Shown here one piece after another: positions 11,024 to 21,836 of a DNA stretch of 64,000 bases. Numbering within the stretch: the stretch's first letter is position 1; every line of letters begins with the position of its first letter. The notes under the pieces were generated by a model. The model was not told the origin of the DNA. It saw only the letters and a list, made by a program, of their open reading frames with translations, and did no database searches. The translations under genes and the position numbers were made by a program. The DNA is taken from positions 372,001 to 436,000 of the forward strand of contig OY294049.1 in the NCBI GenBank assembly GCA_958510825.1. Direction: 5' to 3'. This DNA comes from Brachypterus glaber (lineage: Eukaryota > Arthropoda > Insecta > Coleoptera > Kateretidae).

Positions 11024-11690
11024 CGCAGTACTGCTTAGACAAACGTAAGTATGCGTAGAAGAGTTTATTAATATATAAGAATGCTTAAAAGTGTCCTGGC
11101 AAACATATACAAATATGTCATGCGCAGTAGGGATTGGTGGAACATATTTATGTGCAAAAGTGTTTAATAATACATACGAATGCTTAAAAGTGTTCTGGCA
11201 AACATATACAAATATGTCATGCGCAGTAAGGATTGGTGGAACATATTTATGCTTAAAAGTGTTTAATAATACATACGAATGCTTAAAAGTGTTCTGACAA
11301 ACATATACAAATATGTCATGCGCAGTAGGAATTGGTGGAACATATTTCTGCGCAAAATAATACATACAAATGATTAAAAGTGTTCTGGCAAACTTATACA
11401 AATATGTCATGCGCAGTAGGGATTGGTGGAACATATTTCTGCCCAAAAGTGTTTAATAATACATACGAATGCTTAAAAGTGTTCTAGCAAACATATACAA
11501 ATATGTCATGCGCAGTAGGGATTGGTGGAACATATTTATTCGCAAAAGTGTTTAATAATACGTACGAATACGCAAAAGTGTTCTGGCAAATATATCATGC
11601 GCAGTAAAGATTGGTGTAACATATTTATGCGCAAACGTGTTTAATAATACATACGAATGCACAGAAGTGTTCTGGAGTTGCTAGAGGTGA
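11024..11690. repeat. Tandem array with a 99-bp period
   Basis: The motif 'gcttaaaagtgttctggcaa' recurs at 11083, 11182, 11281, 11372, 11471 and 11571 with small changes, giving spacings of 99, 99, 91, 99 and 100. Each unit also has 'atatgtcatgcgcagta' and 'ttggtggaacatattt'. Because 99 is divisible by 3, several frames stay open through it and produce repetitive peptides, which I do not regard as genes. Confidence 0.85.
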
Positions 11691-12631
11691 GGAAAGGCAA
11701 AGGAAGTGTGACAAAAAGTGTGTAATCCATTTCCACTATTTTGTTCCTCTAAAATATAAAAGTTTTCAAACGCTTTTGCGTTTCATATATTTTTGTTTTG
11801 ATCCAAAACTTTTATTTTTATACGCGTTTATCCAAAATTATTAGATTTCCATTAATTTGTTGTAAATATCTACGTAAAAAATACGTATTTAAAACTTTAT
11901 TATTTTTTTTTCGTGTTTCGCAAAAATCCGCAACTTGTTTTGCCATAGAATAATATTACTATCATAGACAAAATAACAAACTAGAATGATTTTTAACCGT
12001 CTGCGCATACTTCTGCGTTCCGACTAAATGCGTCCTCCATTTTGATTCTAAATGTCCAACATAAATTAAAAAATATATGTTTAATGTTGGTAACACTGTG
12101 TAACATTATTGTCTTTGTTAGAGATGTGACTTTTCATCTCACTTCAGTACTCACTGAGTAAAAGTTTCTTTTTGTCGTTGTTTTGTTGCCACAGTTGTTT
12201 ATAGATGTATATATATGAAAAAACTAAATAAATATGTTAAACTTTACATAGAAAAATTTATTTTTAACAGTAATTTGAATATAAAAATATAATTCTCTAA
12301 CATGGAACTTGAAGTTAATATAACCTCATTTTTTTTATATTTTTGTTTTGTCTTTAAATTTTTTGTTTTCTAGTTAAATCTAATTAGGTATATGCTTCTA
12401 GTTTCAGGAGGAGTCGACTCACAAGACTATCGTTAGATCTCTTGTTAAAGTACACTTTTTCTCTCATCGATCAAAGATTTACTGAAAACTGGGCTTCGAA
12501 CAATAAAGTCACTTTTGTAAAATTGCATGTTAATATTAGATTGTTTTTTATTAAAGTAAATAAAATACATTGTACACAAAAAGTTCATGAAGTTAAGAGG
12601 TAGTTGTTTAATAGTACATAGTAAAGGTAGT
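11691..12631 (-). other. Intron 4 tract, nothing recognised
   Basis: AT-rich sequence without clear repeats, long frames or RNA genes. Short 'tgcgcatacttctgcg' (12001-12016) echoes the preceding tandem array. Confidence 0.4.
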
Positions 12632-13300
12632 AATAAGGCCCATCTTTGTATGTCATTTTCACGTACTTATTTAAACCAGGGGTGTGCGAAACGGGGGGGC
12701 CTTATCAGTTTTTTGTCCCAAACTTTTTTCTGCGTAACTTTTTTGCAATTTTATTTTTGAAATATGATTCCTCAGGTCAAAATACATAAAAAAGGTACTC
12801 TTGTTGTAATACTGTAGGATTAACCGTTTTCGAGAAAAGTTCATTTGAAGGTGAAATTCCACGGTTCGAGGACGAAAAATTAAATACTAAAATGTCGAAA
12901 ACCAAAATTTTAATGATGCAATGTTATTCTACATCAAAAACTAAGAAAAAAAGTTTCCATACATGTAGGTCGAAAAAACACTTTTAAAGCTACCATAGCC
13001 TTTTAAAAATGGTGCATATTTAGGAGACCATAACTCCATTAGGATTGATTTTTGGAAGTACCTGTATATGAGGTTTTTTCTTAGGTTTTAATGTACATTC
13101 GCATTGCATCATTAAAATTTTGGTTTTCAACATTTTAGAATTTAATTTTTCGTCCTCGAACCGTGGAATTTCACCTTCAAATGATTTTTTCTCGAAAACG
13201 GTTAATCCTACAGTATTACAACAAGAGTACCTTTTTTAGACATATTTTATGATGTAGAATCATCTGTTAAAATTTCCGACGCTATTTCAAATACACCGTG
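12632..13300. mobile_element. Foldback mariner-like element, truncated copy
   Basis: It matches the full copy at 25337-26514. Inverse arms occur around a centre near 12985 ('gtggaatttcaccttcaaat' against 'tgaaggtgaaattccac'). The right end is 'gaaatagcg' inverse followed by 'aatacaccgtg' and TA. The left end is cut at 'aataaggcccatc', so one terminus is missing. Confidence 0.65.
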
Positions 13301-14477
13301 TATAGAGTGAAAAAAGATTGAAAAAAAAATGAAAAATCTACCATAGTAGATATTTTAAAAGCGTGCAATGTACCTGGTTTCTAAATTCTGGCTTAGTTTA
13401 ACAGTTTTTAGTTAAAATGTTTTAGTTTTTTTCATGCTTACATGATGTACGAGTATAAATAAATTACATGACATAACTACATACTGGAGTGTATGTTCTA
13501 GTAGGACAGTCCTACACAGTATTATAAATGAAAAATTATGATCTTCATTGCACTGCACGAATTCCTATGTTACTTTTTTATGAGCATAATTAATCTCTAC
13601 AGTAGATGATATATTTTTTTTAAGTGAGGTTATGTTGTTTATGTACATTTTAGCCATTAATTTAAATTTCACGGTTCACTTATAATCAAAATGGCGGATC
13701 GTAAATTTGTATATAACCTTGAGATGACAGCTCAGCTATGTTTTTTGTCTATGATTACTATAGATGATACTGTGATGTATAGAATTGTAAACCAGTTTAA
13801 AAATAACTTGGATAGGGATATTGAAAGAACAAGGAACCAGTGAATGCACTTTCCCCAATAATGAGTCTGTGATTTTATATTTAAACTAGTAACTTTTAAT
13901 AATATTTTTTTATAATTAAGCTATTTTTGTGATATTTTTTGTGATTTAACGTAGATTTAATTAGCTTAGATTTGTTATGCTCAGTTTCATCGGGCTTAGC
14001 CGTTCACTGTTTTTTATAATAATAATAATGAAGAAAAGTCTACATGGAAGGGACACATAACAAATGGTTATTTTTTTGTATATTTATGATTTAAACTAAT
14101 AGTTACTATTTACATTTTAAGGAGATGTTATTACCTGAGGATAATTAAAACTATATTCTATGATCAGTTTAATTTGATGATGGCTTAAGATCTTAAAATA
14201 AAGATTTTCGCGAAAACAGGCAAATAAATGTTACTGTTAAATTTGATCACAGAGTAATTATATTCAATATATATATTGAATGTTTTAAGTTTAAGTACAT
14301 ATACATTTAAAATTGAGGACCTTCCATAAAATAGCCTAAATGTCATGCGAATATGCCGAAGTTTTGAAAACATAATCAAAAAAAGCCTTTTGACACATTT
14401 TTAGAAATATCAAAACAAAAAATTTGGACCACCCTAATGCCGCGAATTTTTCTGGGTGTATCAGACTTACAGGCTGG
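13301..14477 (-). other. Intron 4 tract with one short ORF of unknown status
   Basis: Unrecognised AT-rich sequence. A 50-codon plus-strand frame (13691-13843) starts in a good context (caaaATGGCG) and encodes MADRKFVYNLEMTAQL and so on to a TGA. I do not recognise it and cannot tell a coding remnant from chance. Confidence 0.35.
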
Positions 14478-14485
14478 TTGTATAT

Positions 14486-15733
14486 TAGTGTGGGTCGATT
14501 TTAAAATTTTACATGGCCTGTAATGGGAAAAGTTGTGTAATGCTCTAAAATGAAACGGTTTTTAATTTTTTTTTATTTCAATATGTATCCTCCCCGCCGG
14601 GCCTCTAATGGTATATTAAAGTACTAGTTTCATAAAACCCGTTTTAAACATGTTATGAAACGAGTGCTCTACACTTTTTTTTCTATCTTGCTCTAAAACA
14701 ACAAAAAAAACTTACAGTTAAACTGATGACCGATTTAAGGAATTTTGTTTTGGGTTGGCATACAATTTTCGCTATGTTTGAAATTAATAGAACAAACGAT
14801 TTTTTGATATCTTTTATAGTCAGATCTTTTCTTTTTCACTGCAAGTAACTAAGCCACAATTTTAACACGGTAAAAATTAACTTAAAACACAATTTCGTAG
14901 AAAACTAAACTTAAAAGCGGGGTTGACCTTTGCACGAAAAACGCCAAGCGATTGTATTTTGTCCTGTATTGCCAACCCAAAAATAATTACAAACCTCTTA
15001 TAGTCCTATAAGAATATCCAAAGTCCGTGTGATTATAAGCTTTTTATTATTTATTTTGTGCCAAAGTGCTGCTTTACTACTACCAAAAACAAAACGTTTG
15101 GAGGGTTGGCGGGGGCCTATATATAATATATTAATATTATTAATAAAATAAAAATATATTTATCCAACACCTTCACAGAAACCCTTGTTTTGAGCACTAT
15201 TTTAAATGTCAAAAGTGAGTTTTTTTCCACTAGTGACTAAAAAATTTTTCACCCACTCTTTTACGTACAGCTTTTGATCTCACCCAAAATTAGTTACATA
15301 CACTATTAATTAAGTATTATAACTATTCTATAAATAGAAGCACGTTAACTAAACCATAAAAATTAAAGAAAACCCCAAATTATTCTTTAGTTTTTGAATA
15401 AAATACTGTTTTTATTAAAAATTCTGTCATCACCGTCCATTTTGACGTTTGTAAGAAATGTAAAACTAGCAATTGTTTATTTTTAATAGGCATACTTAGG
15501 TCATGGCTACCTATTATTTTAGTATTAAGAAAACTTAATCTTAATATTATTGGCATAATTTTTCGCAAAATTATAGATTTTTATTTAAAAATAAAAGGTG
15601 TTGGATAAAATTAAATTCTCAACTCGTGTATTAAGTGATTTTATCCACTTAATACACTAGTTAAGAAAATAACTATTTTTGCATGCATATGACTTTTGAA
15701 ATAAAATAAAAAGTTAAAAATCGACCCACCCTA
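14486..15733. mobile_element. hAT-type nonautonomous element (TAGKGTGGGTCGATTTT ends)
   Basis: The left end is TAGTGTGGGTCGATTTT, and the right end is AAAATCGACCCACCCTA, an inverted repeat with one mismatch. Flanking octamers TTGTATAT (14478-14485) and TTCTATAT (15734-15741) match at 7 of 8. The element at 24329-25128 has the same TAGGGTGGG end. Inside, 14600-15060 is an inverse copy of the sequence around 27340-28760. A further inverted pair, 'tatccaacacctt' and 'aaggtgttggata' (15163-15609), marks a nested element. No transposase. Confidence 0.7.
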
Positions 15734-15741
15734 TTCTATAT

Positions 15742-16216
15742 CTTAACTAAGGTCAATGGTCTCAGTTTATAACGGTTATTTTAAACAGTTTAAACTCTCT
15801 AAAAATAATAACAATTGAAAATTATATTTATAATCATAATTATCACATGTTTATACTAATTTTATAAACAGGGTTTTTCAAATAGACGGTGCAAAAAAAA
15901 TTATTTTAATAGAAAAAAAGTTACATTTGTTTATAAACAATTGATATTTTTTTTAAACAAATTTTATGTTTTTATATTCGGAAGAAACTTTTCTAAAATG
16001 TACGTTTTTAAACAAAAAAGTCAACGTAAGAATCGTCAAAATCCGTTTAGCCGTTCAGGAGAAAAATGTTGTCAATGCTCAACATTTTTCTTAATCAAAG
16101 ATCATGATCGATCCGATCCTGTAACATTAAACTTTCACTTTGGATAATTTGGCCTAAACTGGAATAAAAACAAACTGGTAACCAAAAAATTACAATTAAT
16201 AAGGATTTTGACTATA
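15742..16216 (-). other. Intron 4 tract, nothing recognised
   Basis: AT-rich. A 68-codon frame at 15941-16147 shows no recognisable domain. 'tttttcaaa' blocks at 15867 and 17033 ('acagggtttttcaaa') are shared and suggest remnants of a dispersed element. Confidence 0.35.
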
Positions 16217-16942
16217 CAGGGTTATTCAGAAATATGTTCGAGAAATTTAAGAGGTGATTCTTCGTTAAAAAATATGAAAAAAAGTTCCTATAAAGGTTGG
16301 TCCGAAAATGAGTCCTAAGGGAGCTACGGCACTTTAAAATTGTAATAAAAATAAAGTTTTTAATCAATAACTCTTGTACCCTTTAAGCTAGAGCGACCAG
16401 CTTTTGCATGTATACTAGTATTAACAAAGGCAATAAGTTTGTGTTAATTTGTTTTTTTTGAATTTATTCAGAGGCGTTCCTAGACGAACAAAATATGTGA
16501 GGCTTAACACATTTTTGCCCCAAACATTTTTAAGTGTATTATTTTTTGAGTTTTTGTAATAAATATAGATTTCTTCAGTAAAAATACATAAAAAATGTCA
16601 TATAGTGTAACACTGTAGGAGCAACCATATAACAAAATGCAATTAAGAGGAAGTAACATTTTGTGCCACTAAAAATGTTACTTTTTAAAAGGCTATAACT
16701 CCTTTAATATTAAATTTAGGTGTTTTGGTGAAGAATACTTTTTTGCTTAGTTTTAAGTAAAGGATCGCCCCGCAGCATTAAAATTTTATTGGTGCGTTTT
16801 TGTTCCCCATTCAATATGTCCATCTTCGAAGGGCCGCACCTCCCTTAGGGCTCATTTCCGGACCAACCTAGGAACTTTTTTTCATATTTTTAAACGTAGA
16901 AGCACCTCTTAAATTTCTCGAACTTATTTCTGAATAACCCTG
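16217..16942. mobile_element. TA-flanked mariner-like element (CAGGGTTATTCAGAAATA ends)
   Basis: Left end CAGGGTTATTCAGAAATA, right end TATTTCTGAATAACCCTG with small differences, each next to TA (16215-16216 and 16943-16944). The inverted repeats extend inward: 'aaatttaagaggtgattct' pairs with 'agaagcacctcttaaattt'. It has no transposase frame. Fragments of the family occur at 105-185 and at 36400-36680. Confidence 0.75.
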
Positions 16943-16944
16943 TA

Positions 16945-17265
16945 GGTATAGGTCGCTTTTTTTAGTTTGGACTAACACTTTATTTTTTTGTGTGCTTGTG
17001 TAGATATCACATATCTATACTAATTTTATACACAGGGTTTTTCAAAAAGAAGCTACTACAACTGAATAGAAAAGAATTATTGATCCGCTGATCAGCTGAT
17101 CAGCTGATCATAAAAATAGATATGACAAGTCAAAATACATTTGCAGAAAAAAATTAGGGTTTAATTTCAAGTTTATTAAAAGTAAAAACCAGCAAACCAG
17201 TCGTCTCGAATGACCGAGAATACTTTCTCATAAAAAAATTAATGTCCAGAAACAATTTATTACAT
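16945..17265 (-). other. Intron 4 tract with iterated TGATCAGC
   Basis: Positions 17087-17110 hold overlapping copies of the self-complementary TGATCAGCTGATCA, so the segment can fold on itself. Nothing else recognised. Confidence 0.4.
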
Positions 17266-17645
17266 TTTAGTGAGAGGGGGGTCATGAAAAAAATGATAAT
17301 AACATTTTTTTGGTAAGTTTAATTTAATTTTTTGGTGATTTTCAAATTTTTCTTTTATTGTGAATAATAAAAAACATTTTTTTAGATTTTTGGGGGGATG
17401 GGGGGCTGGAAAAAATATAATTACATTTTTTACGTAATTTTATTTTACCTTTTATGTGGTTTTCAAATTTTTCTTCTATTGTAAATAATAAAAAAAGTTA
17501 TGTCTAGATTTTTTTTTACATTTTTGGGGAGAGGGGGTGCGCTGCAAAATGCTGATTAACATTTTCTATGTAGTTTTATTAACCGTTTTATGAGCTTTTT
17601 AAATTTTTCTTCTATTTTAAATAGTAAAATAGTATAAATATAGTA
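17266..17645. repeat. Three degenerate tandem units of about 125-130 bp
   Basis: Each unit has a G-run ('gaggggggtca', 'ggggggatgggggg', 'ggggagagggggtg'), then 'ttttcaaatttttctt' or similar, then 'attgtaaataataaaaa'. Units start near 17270, 17396 and 17526. Confidence 0.55.
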
Positions 17646-17689
17646 AAAAGTTACGACCAAAACAAAAAAAAACCTCTTTTACCCCCGTT

Positions 17690-17835
17690 CCCCCAACCGA
17701 CTTTGCTCAAATACCAACTTGTCCAAGATAATATAAAAATACATCTGCATACTAAAAGTCGCTAGCTCAAAGCGTTCTTAAGTTATCTTGGATAGAGACA
17801 GACAGACAGACAGACAGACCGTCCGACAGACATCA
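17690..17835. repeat. Dispersed repeat with GACA microsatellite
   Basis: The block 'gctcaaagcgttcttaagtt' is followed by (GACA)n and 'gaccgtccgacagaca'. The same layout occurs at 3010-3075, 8905-8970, 23520-23660 (inverse), 33330-33400, 37740-37800 (inverse) and in the histone spacers at about 49660-49740. Origin unknown. Confidence 0.6.
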
Positions 17836-18251
17836 TTTTTTTGCTGCTCAAATTTTTAAATTTCTTTGTGAGTACCGAAAAATTCGTGCCAGGGGTAAAG
17901 CTTTTTTTTTTAGAGGAGCCCAGGAATAAAGTTTCCCCTGGATCCGGGCTGGCTTTGTCCGGTCCTGACTGTCTTAATATTTATACAGATTTACAGGTTT
18001 CTGTAAGGACTGTTTTAAACTGCATGTAGTTTCCAATTTATTTATGGCTTAGCATACGCAAAAATTTTGGTTTTTATTTTCTAGCGAATGAATTTTTTAC
18101 ATTTTACTAATAATTTAGACAAGCGAAAACGAGTATTTTTTTGCAATTTTTTTTAGTAAAAACAACTTAATTGGACTAAAAATACTAACATCTCATAAAT
18201 GTTTTACCTATACCTATTATACAATAAATTCATGGGTTAGTCCTTAATGGG
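17836..18251 (-). other. Intron 4 tract, nothing recognised
   Basis: AT-rich sequence without recognisable genes or repeats. Confidence 0.35.
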
Positions 18252-20810
18252 CTAATAAGCACACTCTGTAAGGACAGAAATTTTTAATTTTAAACAAAAT
18301 TATAATAATATTAATTTATTATTCCATCAATCTATTTTCTAATCATCGTATAGAGTAATATTGGTAGTCTGACAGTTTCGGGCTGCTCTTCAGTACCAAG
18401 TCAACTCTGCAGGCTGATTTAAAAAACTATTTAAGACTTTATTCGCAAAAGGAATATAGGCATTAGATTGATGTAGACTTGTGAGCCATCTATTGCTAGG
18501 TGTAGACCACTACTCATCTCTCCTAGTATGGAGACTTTGAATGGTAGAAAAGTTGAAGACTTGTGTGTCTCAAGCACATAGTACCACTAACGTGTGGTTA
18601 GACGTAGAATTAGTATGGACAGAAATTATAATTTTAAACAAAATTATAAAAATATTAATTTATTATTCCATTAATCTATTTTCTAATCATCGTACAGAGT
18701 GATATTGGTAGACTGACAGTTTCGGGCTGCTGGCCCTCTTCAGTACCAAGAGTCAACTCTGCACGCTGATTAAAAAAACTATTTAAGACTTTATTCGCAA
18801 AAAGAATATAGGCATTAGATTGATGTAGACTTGTGCGCCATCTATTGCTAGATGTAGACCACTACTCATACCTCTCCTAGTCTGGAGACTTTGAATGGTA
18901 GAAAAGTTGAAGACTTGTGTGTCTCAAGCACATAGTACCACTAACGTGTGGTTAGACGTAGAATTAGTATGGACAGAAATTATAATTTTAAACAAAATTA
19001 TAAAAATATTAATTTATTATTCCATTAATCTATTTTCTAATCATCGTACAGAGTGATATTGGTAGACTGACAGTTTCGGGCTGCTGGCCCTCTTCAGTAC
19101 CAAGAGTCAACTCTGCACGCTGATTAAAAAAACTATTTAAGACTTTATTCGCAAAAAGAATATAGGCATTAGATTGATGTAGACTTGTGCGCCATCTATT
19201 GCTAGATGTAGACCACTACTCATACCTCTCCTAGTCTGGAGACTTTGAATGGTAGAAAAGTTGAAGACTTGTGTGTCTCAAGCACATAGTACCACTAACG
19301 TGTGGTTAGACGTAGAATTAGTATGGACAGAAATTATAATTTTAAACAAAATTATAAAAATATTAATTTATTATTCCATCAATCTATTTTCTAATCATCG
19401 TACAGAGTGATATTGGTAGTCTGACAGTTTGGACTTTTTAAGACTTTATTCGCAAAAGGAATATAGGCATTAGATTGATGTAGACTTGTGCGCCATCTAT
19501 TGCTAGGTGTAGACCACTACTCATCTCTCCTAGTCAGGAGACTTTGAATGGTAGAAAAGTTGAAGACTTGTGTGTCTCAAGCACATAGTACCACTAACGT
19601 GTGGTTAGACGTAGAATTAGTATGGACAGAAATTATAATTTTAAACAAAATTATAAAAATATTAATTTATTATTCCATCAATCTATTTTCTAATCATCGT
19701 ACAGAGTGATATTGGTAGTCTGACAGTTTCGGGCTGCTGGCCCTCTTCAGTACCAAGTCAACTCTGCAGGCTGATTTAAAAAACTATTTAAGACTTTATT
19801 CGCAAAAGGAATATAGGCATTAGATTCATGTAGACTTGTGAGCCATCTATTGCTAAATGTAGGCAACTACTCATAATGTATGGTTAGACGTAGTATTAGT
19901 AAGGACATTTTTAATTTAAAAAAAAATTATAAAAATATTAATTTATTATTCCATCAATCTATTTTCTAATCATCGTACAGAGTGATATTGGTAGACTGAC
20001 AGTTTCGGGCTGCTGGCCCTCTTCAGTACCAAGTCAACTCTGCACGCTGATTAAAAAAACTATTTAAGACTTTATTCGCAAAAAGAATATAGGCATTAGA
20101 TTGATGTAGACTTGTGCGCCATCTATTGCTAGATGTAGACCACTACTCATACCTCTCCTAGTCTGGAGACTTTGAATGGTAGAAAAGTTGAAGACTTGTG
20201 TGTCTCAAGCACATAGTACCACTAACGTGTGGTTAGACGTAGAATTAGTATGGACAGAAATTATAATTTTAAACAAAATTATAAAAATATTAATTTATTA
20301 TTCCATCAATCTATTTTCTAATCATCGTACAGAGTGATATTGGTAGTCTGACAGTTTCGGGCTGCTGGCCCTCTTCAGTACCAAGTCAACTCTGCAGGCT
20401 GATTTAAAAAACTATTTAAGACTTTATTCGCAAAAGGAATATAGGCATTAGATTCATGTAGACTTGTGAGCCATCTATTGCTAAATGTAGGCAACTACTC
20501 ATAATGTATGGTTAGACGTAGTATTAGTAAGGACAGACATTTTTAATTTAAAAAAAAATTATAAAAATATTAATTTATTATTCCATCAATCTATTTTCTA
20601 ATCATCGTACAGAGTGATATTGGTAGACTGACAGTTTCGGGCTGCTGGCCCTCTTCAGTACCAAGAGTCAACTCTGCACGCTGGTTAAAAAAACTATTCT
20701 CTAATCATCGTACAGAGCAGCAGCAGCAGCAGCCCGAAACTGTCATTCTACCAATATGACTTTGTACGATGATTAGAAAATAGATTGATGGAATAATAAG
20801 CACACTCTGG
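18252..20810. repeat. Tandem array, about eight units of 280-355 bp, ending in an inverted copy
   Basis: Unit starts ('ggacagaaattataatttta' or a variant) fall near 18271, 18616, 18971, 19325, 19626, 19903, 20252 and 20532. Units carry 'tctaatcatcgtacagagtg', 'gacagtttcgggctgctgg' and 'gcgccatctattgctag'. Short and long units alternate because of internal deletions. The array closes with an inverse half unit (20721-20797) around (GCA)n, so the edge can fold back. 'aataagcacactctg' occurs at both limits (18252, 20795). The array stops about 16 bases from the exon 4 splice donor. Confidence 0.85.
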
Positions 20811-20826
20811 ATTTAATTCTACTTAC

Positions 20827-20994
20827 TTTGTAACACATTCATATTTGTTGTACATTTCCTGGCAATTTGAAAATCTGATCGAAGTTGAGAAGAAATTTCT
20901 GGCTGAATCTCCTTCGACTTCTGTGTCGTTCTTCTTTTCGTTTTTCTCGTCTTCATCGTCTGTACTTTCACTCCTTTCCACGCAAACATTCGGC
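20827..20994 (-). CDS. mfas: mfas-like exon 4: start of EMI domain
   Basis: On the minus strand a pyrimidine-rich acceptor ('gtatttcatttcag', ending at 20995) precedes the exon, and GTAAGT follows at 20826. The exon takes the third base of a Gly codon from exon 3 and ends with AA of a Lys codon finished in exon 5. It encodes PNVCVERSESTDDEDEKNEK, an acidic/Lys loop, then RNFFSTSIRFSNC and YECVT (residues 167-221). With exon 5 this supplies EMI cysteines 170, 210, 219, 238, 239 and 251. The WWKG/PNVC junction across exons 3 and 4 fits, to my recollection, the start of the EMI domain in insect midline fasciclin. The coding frame here is not the longest open frame of the region, so it is easily missed. 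Confidence 0.85.
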
Positions 20995-21079
20995 CTGAAA
21001 TGAAATACAAGTATATTGTATTTTTTTTGTCAGTGTTATGCCCATGTTTATGGTATAGCGATACAGAGGAGGGAAGTGT
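20995..21079 (-). other. Start of intron 3 sequence next to exon 4
   Basis: Short stretch holding the polypyrimidine acceptor of exon 4 before the foldback element begins about 86 bp away. Confidence 0.6.
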
Positions 21080-21836
21080 TTTTTTTACCCTGAAACTTTC
21101 AAATATCTCGAATACTATGCATTTTAGAAAAAAAATATCGGACAAAATTTGTTTATTTTAATGGTAGAAACAAAATGGCGTATTTATTTTTTACGGATAT
21201 TTACGTTTTCAAGGTCATTTCAAGGTCAAATTAGTTTTTTTTTAATGGAAGCATATATTTTTTTCACTGCTATTTAATTCTCCTCAAAAAAATCTGTTGT
21301 CAAAAACTTTTTTTGATCGGACTTTTAGTTGCAGAGATAACACAGCCACACAAAATTAAAAAAGTTGCATCTCCGACGGACTCGACTAGTCAATTCCTAT
21401 GTATTTTGAGCCGCTGAATCCGAATCTGAGGTCGAAATTTAAAAGTTAGCTCTTATTATGTTGAAAATGGATGCTAACTTTCAAATTCCGACCTCAGATT
21501 CGGATTCAGCTGCTCAAAATACATAGGAATTGACTAGTCAAGTCCGTCGGAGATGCAACTTTTTTAATTTTGTGTGGCTGTGTTATCTCTGCAACTAAAA
21601 GTCAAATCAAAAAAAGACTTTTATTTTTTTGAGGAGAATTAAATAGCAATGAAAAAAATATATGCTTCTATTTAAAAAAATTGATTTGACCTTGAAATGA
21701 CCTTGAAAACGTAAATATCCGTAAAAAATAAATACGCTGTTTTGTTTCCCTCATTAAAATAAACAACTTCTGTCATCATCTTTTTTTCTAAAATGCATAG
21801 TATTCGAGATATTTGAAAGTTTCAGGTTAAAAAATA
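21080..21836. repeat. Long inverted repeat (foldback), about 757 bp
   Basis: The outer arms are 'accctgaaactttcaaatat' (left) and 'atatttgaaagtttcaggtt' (right). They continue with few interruptions through 'ttgcatctccgacgga' / 'tccgtcggagatgcaa' and 'cctatgtattttgagc' / 'gctcaaaatacatagg' to a centre near 21457. No coding sequence. It looks like a foldback MITE of unknown type inserted just upstream (in transcript sense) of exon 4. Confidence 0.8.

Noticed and set aside
11009..11446. 145-codon repetitive frame over the 99-bp array
   Set aside because: The period is a multiple of three, so open frames are expected. No domain or start context.
18252..20810. CRISPR-like appearance of regular repeats
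   Set aside because: Units are hundreds of bases long without unique spacers, and the genome is eukaryotic.
20819..21145. 108-codon minus-strand frame over exon 4
   Set aside because: It reads the exon in the wrong phase. The spliced frame with the EMI cysteines is supported by both splice sites.
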